This document shows positions 1-5,457 of a stretch of 5,674 nt of DNA, piece by piece. How positions within the stretch are numbered: position 1 is the first letter of the stretch; each line of letters begins with the position of its first letter. The translations under genes were made by a program, and so were the position numbers. Origin of the DNA: Alphaproteobacteria bacterium MarineAlpha9_Bin7 (GTDB lineage: Bacteria; Pseudomonadota; Alphaproteobacteria; UBA7887); the NCBI GenBank assembly GCA_002938115.1, contig PTKD01000129.1, positions 1-5,674 on the forward strand, in the 5' to 3' direction. Below the pieces are notes generated by a model, which was not told the DNA's origin, ran no database searches, and was given only the letters and a program-made list of their open reading frames with translations.

Positions 1-111
1 AAAACTGGTCTTGGTTTCTATGACTGGAGTGGGCGTGATATTAAATCTTACAAAGCACGCGCCGAACACAAGCTACAACAATTAATACATCTACTCAAAA
101 ACGATGAATAA
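1..111 (+). CDS. 3-hydroxyacyl-CoA dehydrogenase, C-terminal end (partial)
   Basis: The reading frame is open from the first base and ends at TAA (109-111), giving 36 residues; the start lies outside the window. The peptide begins KTGLGFYDWSGRD, which matches the conserved K-T-G-x-G-F-Y-D-[WY] signature at the end of the C-terminal domain of NAD-dependent 3-hydroxyacyl-CoA dehydrogenases. It is followed by a short charged helix (about residues 17-35) and the stop. The family oxidises (S)-3-hydroxyacyl-CoA to 3-oxoacyl-CoA in the cytoplasm. Single-domain members are about 300 residues; PaaH/FadB-type proteins are longer, and the fragment cannot tell these apart. Related dehydrogenases such as L-gulonate 3-dehydrogenase share the signature. 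The gene converges on iorB, 108 bp away, so it is a separate transcription unit. Family assignment is fairly sure; the substrate is unknown. Confidence 0.8.
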   Translation, partial: KTGLGFYDWSGRDIKSYKARAEHKLQQLIHLLKNDE

Positions 112-219
112 ACATCGATCGCCTTACTAGCCACAGCATCTCGAGGAACATTACATCAGACCTAATCCCAAGAAATGTTTTCAACAAAGTCCTAAATTTA
201 GCTTTACTTGCTCAGAACC
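112..219. other. convergent intergenic gap, no clear terminator
   Basis: This 108-bp gap separates the stop of the 3-hydroxyacyl-CoA dehydrogenase from the stop of iorB. It is AT-rich. I see a 10-bp palindrome, CTAAATTTAG at 192-201, and a weak AT/GU stem between 145-152 and 174-181. Neither has a GC-rich stem followed by a T run on either strand. Transcripts from both sides may therefore end by Rho or run into each other; the sequence does not decide this. Confidence 0.5.
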
Positions 220-1761
220 TTACTCCGCGGCATGGGCTACAGTGGATGCAACGTCGTCCCCAGAAGACACCAGGACATCGCCTAACGCCACCCCATCCGG
301 ATCCGCAAGGGCCGCCGTTACCGCCCGCTCAATCTTGTTTACCGACTCCTCGATCGGCATTGAACCATCCAGTGCCGGACTAATTAAGCTATCCTTTATC
401 CGCTCATAATTGTTGCGGCCCCTACGATGCGTCTCTCCATATCCCTTGATTAGGCGTGCACAAGAAATAATTTGGTGAGCCAATTCCGGAGACCGATCCG
501 CACCGCCACAAACCTGATCCAACCACGCGTCAATTGCTAGCTGTTCCTCTCGGAACCGATGTCCCAATCTTCTTAATGGTCGGAGTCGTGCCAACAACCA
601 AATGGCCAAAAATCCCATCACTGTTGATGTATTAAGCGCCACACCTACATGAAGTTTATCAGTCAATCCCCGGTTAGAAGCCCACCGCAACAAAGGACGC
701 GCAACGAATCCCGGAAGCAATGAACAAACCTCTTCAATGCCAGGTTTAAGAAATTCTGTAACTCGGACCGGTTCACCGGGGGCGGCTTTTATTTCCGCTC
801 GCACCTTCTGCATACGCTTGCGTGCAGTTTTTAATTGCGCCACCCGAACCACATCTTCATACGACATACGTAAAGCGAGTTGACGCGCCGCCTCCTGTAT
901 CAAAGAGTTATCATGCGTCCTGTCCACGGCACGCACACGCGACACTCGAGAAAGGTAAAGACGTGCGTAGGAAAGATCCTGATAACCCGCGAGTCTACGT
1001 ACTCCATGTCCAAGAATTTCCCGTACCGGCTCCGGATCATCTTTCACTTCTTGTAACAATCGTTCAACACGTCCTACCTCTTTAGGATTTTCTCGATTTT
1101 GTAGCGCTAGTCCTTGCTTTTTTGCACTTTGTTCAATATGAAATCCTGCTTCAAATCCCGCCAAATTACTGGAGATTGCCTTCCCACCGCCACGAATTGC
1201 TGCAACAAAACTCTCGCGCTTTATCACCGGTAATGCTGGTGTGGCCGCCAAAGCCCCTAAAAGCACTGCGTTAAGTACACTCCCAGCTTCCTCCGCCACT
1301 CGCCTGAAATCAAAAAGCACCGCATGCTTTGATAGCTCCTGCGCAGCGTCAAACAAGCGTTCCTCATCTAGTCGGCCATCCGCCATATCCGAACGCTCGC
1401 CTATGGTATAGACGCGGTGCGTAGAAGCTATCAGTGCGGTCCGATTCGGACTTACAAACCCGTTTTGAATGGCACGCGCGGCTTCCAACAATTCACTGGC
1501 TATCATGACATCGATATCACCGGCTGCCGGGTACAATGCAAACACGGGCTCTCGGCCATCAAGGTCAGCAATCGGTACCGGAAATATTTCTACATAATAA
1601 GTTGTCGCACCTGTCCTTTGTGCGACCCCAGGAATCGAAGTGCTTTGGACCAAGAAACCTGCGTGTTCCGCAGCCTTCACCACCCAGTCTGTGAGGACTC
1701 CACCACCCTCACCGCCCATCGCGGCAATCACTATGGTAATCGGTCGTGGACTTTCGGTCAT
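220..1761 (-). CDS. iorB: indolepyruvate ferredoxin oxidoreductase, beta subunit (DUF6537-containing)
   Basis: This 513-residue protein is the partner of IorA in decarboxylating aryl-2-oxoacids to aryl-acetyl-CoA. Residues about 8-205 form the catalytic gamma-type domain of the pyruvate:ferredoxin oxidoreductase superfamily, with a glycine-rich loop (GGEGGG, 16-21) and the conserved GVAQRTG motif (45-51). Residues about 230-450 are charged and mostly helical and fit the DUF6537 region found in proteobacterial indolepyruvate oxidoreductases; the short archaeal IorB (about 200 residues) lacks it. A hydrophobic patch at 381-393 is probably buried rather than a membrane segment. I chose the ATG at 1761 because homology begins right after it (MTESPRPITI) and because it overlaps the iorA stop as ATGA. 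The frame stays open upstream to 1920, but that stretch lies inside iorA and resembles nothing. The nearest ribosome site is weak (AAGG at 1774-1777, 12 bases away), which fits translational coupling to iorA. The Ior assignment is sound; which aromatic oxoacid is preferred is not known. Confidence 0.9.
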   Translation of the reverse strand: MTESPRPITIVIAAMGGEGGGVLTDWVVKAAEHAGFLVQSTSIPGVAQRTGATTYYVEIFPVPIADLDGREPVFALYPAAGDIDVMIASELLEAARAIQNGFVSPNRTALIASTHRVYTIGERSDMADGRLDEERLFDAAQELSKHAVLFDFRRVAEEAGSVLNAVLLGALAATPALPVIKRESFVAAIRGGGKAISSNLAGFEAGFHIEQSAKKQGLALQNRENPKEVGRVERLLQEVKDDPEPVREILGHGVRRLAGYQDLSYARLYLSRVSRVRAVDRTHDNSLIQEAARQLALRMSYEDVVRVAQLKTARKRMQKVRAEIKAAPGEPVRVTEFLKPGIEEVCSLLPGFVARPLLRWASNRGLTDKLHVGVALNTSTVMGFLAIWLLARLRPLRRLGHRFREEQLAIDAWLDQVCGGADRSPELAHQIISCARLIKGYGETHRRGRNNYERIKDSLISPALDGSMPIEESVNKIERAVTAALADPDGVALGDVLVSSGDDVASTVAHAAE

Positions 1762-3890
1762 GCGCGCACGAGACCTTGCAATGCACGTATTACAGCTTGA
1801 CGCCAGCCATCCAAAAGGCGATCCCAAAGATTGGGATTCTGCACGATCTCCGCCCGATAAAACGACGGACATAGCACTGCTGCATGTGCCACCTCTCCGC
1901 ATAACCCGCATCCCACACACCCATTGTTCACATGAGCCACTGGATCAGTTCTCAAGGGATCTGGATTGGGTTTAATTGTGAGAGACGGACAACCCGAAAG
2001 TCGTATGCAAGAATGATCCCCTGTACAAACGTCATCATCAATTCCAAATTTCGTTCTTATCACTCTCTGCCCAGCGTCAAGTCGCTTTTTTAACAGAGGC
2101 CGCAACCGACGCTGACGGGCCAACTGACATTCACCATCAGCAATGATCACCTTTAGCCCTTTGCGAGTCTCCGTCATCGCACGACGGAGGGTTTTGGCCA
2201 TTTTCGAAACATTATAGGTGCGGACACTGCGAACCCACTTAACGCCCAACCCTTTGAGAGCATTTTCTATCGACATCCCGGACTGACCACCAAATCTATC
2301 GCGTTTACTAGACGGCAATATTTGCCACCCGGTCGCCGAAGAGTATCCGTTCTTCATGATTACAAGGATAGAGTCGTTTTTATTGAAATTTGCGCTTGCA
2401 ACTCCGGAAGAGATGCCATTGTGCCAAAAACCACCATCCCCCATGATACTAATCACTCGCTTGCCGAAATTGGGCCCAACACCCGCGGAACTCGCCAACC
2501 CCAAACCATATCCGACCATGGTATTTCCGAGATTAAAAGGCGGCAGAGCGGAAAAAGTGTGGCAGCCTACGTCTGCAGCGATATGTGTAGGCCCTAGTTC
2601 TTTCTCAACAATTTTCATTGCGCTAAACACTGGTCGCTCTGGGCATCCAGTACAAAAACTGGGGGGTCGCGGGGGGATCGGGGCACCAAGTAACTCGGCA
2701 GCGCGCGCTTTCAAAGAGATAGAAGCGGATAACGCGCTGTCTGGCATGAATGCAGCCAACTTGTCCGGAGCTTCTGATTCTAGAAATTTCTCAACACCCT
2801 CCAGCACGACGTCAGCTGTATATTCGCCAACTTTAGGAAGCACACCCTTTCCCAGTACCCGGGTCTGTAAATCTCCTTTTCGCAACGCAACATTTATTGC
2901 TTGCTCTATATAGTCGGGGTACCCCTCTTCCACCACGAGAACAGACGTTTTGCCCGCACAAAAGTCCTGGATTTCCTTGGGCACCATCGGATACGTAACA
3001 TTCATTACATAGATTGGAATACGGGACGCGCCATAAATATCAGCTAATCCAACACGCTCTAAGGCGCGCACAACACCATTATAAAGGCCGCCCATCGTTA
3101 TTATTCCAACGTCTGACAGCTCTCCTTCAAACACCTCATTCAATTTATTTTCTGTGACGAATCGTTCCGCTGCAGGAAGTCGATGCTCAATCTTATGTTT
3201 TTCCTGTGCATAGGTTGCAGGCGGCAAACAAAAACGGTCAATGTTGAAATCCGGCTCGGCCAAAAGCTTGTTCCGGGACACAGCTGGTTCACGATTATCT
3301 CGGGCGTTAAAACGGCCAGACAAATGGCAAGCGCGGATCCGTAGTTGTAGCATCACAGGCATGTTACTTGCCTCAGACAACTCAAAACCTTTTTCAACTG
3401 TATCCACAATACTGGTCAAATTGGGGCGTGGATCGAGAAGGCACATGGAAGATTTCATAGCAAAGGCATGGCTTCGCTCCTGAATAATACTTGCGCCCTC
3501 GCCATAGTCTTCGCCAATGACAATCATGGCACCGCCTACGACTCCTGCAGAAGACAGATTCGAAAGCGCGTCGGATGCCACATTGGTACCAACGACTGAT
3601 TTCCAGGTCACAGCGCCGCGCATCGGATAATTTATGGAAGCCGCCAACATTGCAGCTGCTGCTGCCTCATTGGTTGGTGTCTCAAGATGAACTCCGAGCT
3701 CATCCAAAAGCTCACTAGAATCAACCATTACGTCCAGCAAATGAGACACCGGCGAACCTTGGTATCCACCGATATAGCTCACACCTGACTGTAACAATGC
3801 CTTGGTAACCGCGAGTATCCCTTCGCCGGAGAATATTTCGCCTTTGCCGAGACGAAGCTGCGCCACCTCTTTCTTAAATGATCTTTCCAT
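1758..3890 (-). CDS. iorA: indolepyruvate ferredoxin oxidoreductase, alpha subunit
   Basis: This 710-residue cytoplasmic protein is the thiamine diphosphate and iron-sulfur subunit. The complex converts indolepyruvate or related arylpyruvates plus CoA to aryl-acetyl-CoA and CO2, reducing ferredoxin. Residues about 15-200 are the N-terminal pyrimidine-binding domain (GYQGSPVSHLLD at 42-53; conserved E75 in TPTNEAA). Residues about 255-370 are the middle transketolase-C-like domain. Residues about 410-590 are the TPP-binding domain: FCTGCPERP at 412-420, GDGGFWHNG at 484-492 and the asparagine of KNGY at 514, spaced as in the GDG-x(24-27)-N motif. Residues 588-676 hold the ferredoxin-like tail, with C622, C628, C634, then C658, C661, C664, C674. 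In the first motif the second cysteine position is aspartate (D625). The ATG at 3890 has GAGGT (3896-3900) five bases upstream. It is first in an operon and overlaps iorB by 4 bp. Length suits the family; no frameshift or truncation is seen. Confidence 0.93.
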   Translation of the reverse strand: MERSFKKEVAQLRLGKGEIFSGEGILAVTKALLQSGVSYIGGYQGSPVSHLLDVMVDSSELLDELGVHLETPTNEAAAAAMLAASINYPMRGAVTWKSVVGTNVASDALSNLSSAGVVGGAMIVIGEDYGEGASIIQERSHAFAMKSSMCLLDPRPNLTSIVDTVEKGFELSEASNMPVMLQLRIRACHLSGRFNARDNREPAVSRNKLLAEPDFNIDRFCLPPATYAQEKHKIEHRLPAAERFVTENKLNEVFEGELSDVGIITMGGLYNGVVRALERVGLADIYGASRIPIYVMNVTYPMVPKEIQDFCAGKTSVLVVEEGYPDYIEQAINVALRKGDLQTRVLGKGVLPKVGEYTADVVLEGVEKFLESEAPDKLAAFMPDSALSASISLKARAAELLGAPIPPRPPSFCTGCPERPVFSAMKIVEKELGPTHIAADVGCHTFSALPPFNLGNTMVGYGLGLASSAGVGPNFGKRVISIMGDGGFWHNGISSGVASANFNKNDSILVIMKNGYSSATGWQILPSSKRDRFGGQSGMSIENALKGLGVKWVRSVRTYNVSKMAKTLRRAMTETRKGLKVIIADGECQLARQRRLRPLLKKRLDAGQRVIRTKFGIDDDVCTGDHSCIRLSGCPSLTIKPNPDPLRTDPVAHVNNGCVGCGLCGEVAHAAVLCPSFYRAEIVQNPNLWDRLLDGWRQAVIRALQGLVRA

Positions 3891-3895
3891 GCTCT

Positions 3896-3900
3896 ACCTC
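3896..3900 (-). promoter_or_regulatory. ribosome binding site of iorA
   Basis: Read on the - strand the bases are GAGGT, five bases before the ATG at 3890-3888. This fixes the iorA start, since no other in-frame start nearby has a comparable site. Confidence 0.75.
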
Positions 3901-3911
3901 AATTTCAACAC

Positions 3912-3940
3912 AGTATATCTTGGAGTACACGGCCTACCAA
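3912..3940 (-). promoter_or_regulatory. sigma70-like promoter of iorAB
   Basis: On the - strand, TTGGTA (3935-3940, 4 of 6 consensus) is separated by exactly 17 bases from TATACT (3912-3917, 5 of 6 consensus). Transcription would begin near 3904-3906, leaving a leader of only about 15 bases that just covers the GAGGT ribosome site. Such a short leader leaves no room for a riboswitch or attenuator, so control would have to act at initiation. This is the best promoter match in the window; it is predicted by eye, not measured. Confidence 0.55.
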
Positions 3941-3990
3941 GTGATTGACGCTAATCTTTCCTGGCTTCAGAAATGTGGCCTCTCCGGACA

Positions 3991-4012
3991 AACCTAGCCC
4001 TGCTTATAGGTT
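3991..4012. promoter_or_regulatory. inverted repeat AACCTA-N10-TAGGTT, candidate operator
   Basis: Two perfect 6-base arms (3991-3996 and 4007-4012) flank a 10-base spacer, a size that a dimeric helix-turn-helix regulator could cover. The site lies between the divergent iorA and glutathione transferase genes, about 50 bp upstream of the predicted iorA -35 box and about 120 bp upstream of the transferase start. A second TATAGG element occurs at 4038-4043, 33 bp (about three helical turns) after the TATAGG at 4005-4010. No regulator gene is in the window, so the binding protein is unknown and chance is possible. Confidence 0.3.
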
Positions 4013-4031
4013 GCTCGCGACGCAATACATT

Positions 4032-4060
4032 TTGCTGTATAGGCACACTACATTCACAAT
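4032..4060 (+). promoter_or_regulatory. weak candidate promoter for the glutathione transferase
   Basis: TTGCTG (4032-4037) and CACAAT (4055-4060) are 17 bases apart on the + strand. They match the sigma70 boxes at only 3 and 4 of 6 positions. It is the best-spaced pair I found in the 240-bp divergent region, but the transferase could use another promoter. Confidence 0.2.
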
Positions 4061-4117
4061 ACACGCAACCCACCGGCCTCGTGTTGGCTCGCTCCAACCA
4101 GGCCAGGCCAATCAAAC

Positions 4118-4122
4118 GGAGG
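4118..4122 (+). promoter_or_regulatory. ribosome binding site deciding a TTG start
   Basis: GGAGG lies eight bases before the TTG at 4131-4133, an almost ideal Shine-Dalgarno match and distance. It supports the TTG start over the upstream in-frame ATG at 3945, which has no such support from homology. Confidence 0.8.
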
Positions 4123-4130
4123 ACCCAGGC

Positions 4131-4829
4131 TTGATCGACGTATATTACTGGCCAACACCAAATGGCTACAAAATCACTATAATGCTTGAGGAATGCAAGA
4201 TTCCCTACAAAATCGTTCCCGTCAACATTAGCAAAGGCGATCAGTTCAAGCCTGAATTTCTGAAGATCAGCCCAAATAACCGCATGCCAGCGATCGTTGA
4301 TCCGGACGGACCTAATGGCAAGCCGATCGCTATTTTTGAGTCAGGAGCAATACTGATTTATTTGGCTGAGAAGACGGGCAAATTTCTACCCTCGGATCCG
4401 CACGGCCGTTACGAGGTACTTCAATGGTTAATGTTTCAAATGGGAGGGATCGGCCCCATGCTCGGACAGGCCCATCATTTTCGGAATTATGCCCCAGAAA
4501 AAATTGAGTATGCGATCGATCGATATACCAACGAAGGCGGCCGCCTGTACAATGTGATTGATAAGCGCCTAGAGGACAGAGAATATCTAGCTGGAGACTA
4601 CTCTATCGCCGACATGGCTACTATGCCCTGGATTTTAGGCAAACGCCAAGGCCACAGCTTCGATGATTTCCCAAACCTTAAAGAATGGCGAGAGCGCCTT
4701 AAAGCACGACCGGCACTTCAAAAGGGCTGGTCAGTCATGCGAGACGAAGTCCGTTCAGTGGCAGATCAAACACAAGACAAAGAGCGGTGGGAAATTTTAT
4801 TTGGCTCTAAACAATTTCAACGACGTTGA
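4131..4829 (+). CDS. yfcG: Nu-class glutathione transferase, YfcG-like disulfide-bond oxidoreductase
   Basis: The 232-residue protein closely resembles E. coli YfcG along its length (about 215 residues in E. coli). YfcG binds two glutathione molecules and reduces disulfides such as 2-hydroxyethyl disulfide in the cytoplasm, with little classical transferase activity. With the TTG start, the opening reads MIDVYYWPTPNGYK, so T9 and N11 fall at the same numbers as the glutathione-handling Thr9 and Asn11 of YfcG. The thioredoxin-like domain covers about 1-82, with the cis-proline at P53 (NNRMPAIVD) and the glutathione gamma-glutamyl contact E70-S71 (FESGAI). The helical domain covers about 90-210, including GGIGPMLGQAHHF (105-117) and the folding-box YSIAD (157-161). 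Strong GGAGG eight bases upstream fixes the TTG start. An in-frame extension back to an ATG at 3945 has no family resemblance. It is transcribed divergently from iorA. The Nu-class call is firm; the physiological substrate is unknown, and the symbol is by similarity. Confidence 0.9.
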   Translation: MIDVYYWPTPNGYKITIMLEECKIPYKIVPVNISKGDQFKPEFLKISPNNRMPAIVDPDGPNGKPIAIFESGAILIYLAEKTGKFLPSDPHGRYEVLQWLMFQMGGIGPMLGQAHHFRNYAPEKIEYAIDRYTNEGGRLYNVIDKRLEDREYLAGDYSIADMATMPWILGKRQGHSFDDFPNLKEWRERLKARPALQKGWSVMRDEVRSVADQTQDKERWEILFGSKQFQRR

Positions 4830-4848
4830 AGAATCAAGGAAAGACAAC

Positions 4849-4871
4849 AGCGACCTAACTGGGCTTTTTTT
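4849..4871 (+). terminator. possible weak terminator of the glutathione transferase
   Basis: A short stem can form from AGC and CC (4849-4851, 4854-4855, with a two-base GA bulge) pairing with GG and GCT (4861-4865) around a five-base loop. It is followed by seven T in total (4865-4871). It begins 20 bp after the transferase stop and overlaps the end of the convergent VOC gene, where the T run encodes the two lysines near its C-terminus. The stem is short and bulged, so this is weak, and the T run may simply be coding. Confidence 0.3.
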
Positions 4872-5310
4872 GAATAAATTCGATGGTGACGCCGTCTGGA
4901 TCACGGGTATAGACGGCCTTGCCACCGCTGTTAGGGCCAGCATTCACAACTACGGGTTCGCTTAAAGGCTCTACTCCTACTGCACTGACTGCGGTCACGA
5001 CCGAATCTATATCGTCCACGTCAAAAGCGACATGGGCAAAGCCAGTATCGCACGGGCGAGACATCACCTTACCTCGATCCGCTGGTGCATTATATTGGAT
5101 TAACTCAAGTCGGTGGCCAGGCGCTTGAATATAAGCAACCTCGATCTGGGCCCCCGGAACACCGACCACTTTTTCAGTGAACGATGGATCACGTGGTGAG
5201 CGATTCAGCAACTTAAAACCGAGTACCTTGACATAAAAATCGATCGACCTATCTAGATCAGAAACAGTGAAACTCGTATGATTGGTGGCGAGGATGCTGA
5301 ATTGCGGCAT
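4855..5310 (-). CDS. VOC-family metalloenzyme (glyoxalase I / dioxygenase superfamily)
   Basis: This 151-residue cytoplasmic protein contains two beta-alpha-beta-beta-beta modules, the vicinal-oxygen-chelate fold, at about residues 7-73 and 88-149. The four positions that bind the metal in this fold are all filled: H11 (ATNHTSFTV), E69 (HRLELIQY), H93 (FAHVAFDV) and E144 (VTIEFIQ). The H/E/H/E pattern is shared by glyoxalase I, methylmalonyl-CoA epimerase and other members, so an active metal site is likely but the reaction is not decided. The ending DPDGVTIEF is typical of the superfamily. I chose the ATG at 5310 because the fold starts a few residues later and a purine-rich stretch (GGAAGGGGGG, 5317-5326) lies upstream. 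The frame remains open to a TTG at 5404-5406, but the added 32 residues look unlike the family. It converges on the glutathione transferase, 25 bp away, and diverges from the dioxygenase gene. A glutathione-linked role is possible because of the neighbour, but is inference. Confidence 0.85.
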   Translation of the reverse strand: MPQFSILATNHTSFTVSDLDRSIDFYVKVLGFKLLNRSPRDPSFTEKVVGVPGAQIEVAYIQAPGHRLELIQYNAPADRGKVMSRPCDTGFAHVAFDVDDIDSVVTAVSAVGVEPLSEPVVVNAGPNSGGKAVYTRDPDGVTIEFIQKKPS

Positions 5311-5348
5311 TTTGGACCCCCCTTCCTGTTGCGACCCTGTGGAAGCCC

Positions 5349-5378
5349 ATTGTGCCAGTGATTGCTCGGTTCTGCCAA
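5349..5378 (-). promoter_or_regulatory. candidate promoter of the VOC gene
   Basis: On the - strand, TTGGCA (5373-5378, 5 of 6 consensus) is followed after 18 bases by CACAAT (5349-5354, 4 of 6). The start would be near 5342, giving a leader of about 30 bases that includes the purine-rich ribosome site. Its -35 box overlaps a TTCTGCCA arm (5370-5377) of an inverted repeat shared with the dioxygenase promoter. Predicted by eye only. Confidence 0.35.
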
Positions 5379-5389
5379 GGCGTACGTTC

Positions 5390-5419
5390 TTGATACTCAG
5401 GGGCAATTTCTGGCAGAAT
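5390..5419 (+). promoter_or_regulatory. candidate promoter of the TauD/TfdA-family gene
   Basis: TTGATA (5390-5395, 5 of 6 consensus) is followed after 18 bases by CAGAAT (5414-5419, 4 of 6). A start near 5426 would leave a leader of about 32 bases before the ATG at 5458. The -10 box overlaps the palindrome at 5408-5418, so a protein bound there would be expected to block this promoter. Predicted by eye only. Confidence 0.4.
5408..5418. promoter_or_regulatory. 11-bp palindrome TTCTGGCAGAA, candidate operator
   Basis: The arms TTCTG and CAGAA are perfectly complementary around one central base. A related half, TTCTGCCA, occurs at 5370-5377 and is the exact reverse complement of TGGCAGAA at 5411-5418, so the region also has 8-base inverted arms 41 bp apart centre to centre, close to four helical turns. 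One arm covers the predicted VOC -35 box and the other the predicted dioxygenase -10 box. The arrangement suits one regulator controlling both genes. No regulator is in view and the repeat is short. Confidence 0.35.
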
Positions 5420-5444
5420 GGAGGACCTAACAGCTGCTCAATAC

Positions 5445-5449
5445 AGGAA
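5445..5449 (+). promoter_or_regulatory. ribosome binding site of the TauD/TfdA-family gene
   Basis: AGGAA lies eight bases before the ATG at 5458-5460, a normal strength and distance. It supports this start together with the family-like N-terminus that follows. Confidence 0.65.
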
Positions 5450-5457
5450 ACACACCC

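Noticed and set aside
145..201. AT-rich hairpins and the palindrome CTAAATTTAG after the two convergent stops, considered as a terminator.
   Set aside because: The stems are AT/GU pairs with a large loop or no loop room, and neither strand has a T run after a GC-rich stem.
1762..1920. In-frame upstream extension of iorB by 53 residues.
   Set aside because: It lies wholly inside the 3' end of iorA, where iorA encodes its second iron-sulfur motif, and the extra peptide has no family resemblance. The ATG at 1761 overlaps the iorA stop and starts at the conserved N-terminus.
2356..2913. A 185-codon open frame on the + strand.
   Set aside because: It is antisense to the TPP-binding half of iorA, which is clearly coding; the translated product shows no recognisable domain. 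The same applies to the shorter + strand frames at 822-1085, 1417-1800, 1640-1975, 2322-2597 and 3241-3483.
3945..4130. N-terminal extension of the glutathione transferase from an ATG.
   Set aside because: The 62 extra residues are unlike the family, and the TTG at 4131 has a strong ribosome site and matches the YfcG N-terminus residue for residue in numbering.
5311..5406. Extension of the VOC protein to an upstream TTG.
   Set aside because: The added 32 residues are not part of the VOC fold, and this stretch holds the promoter and operator candidates for both divergent genes.
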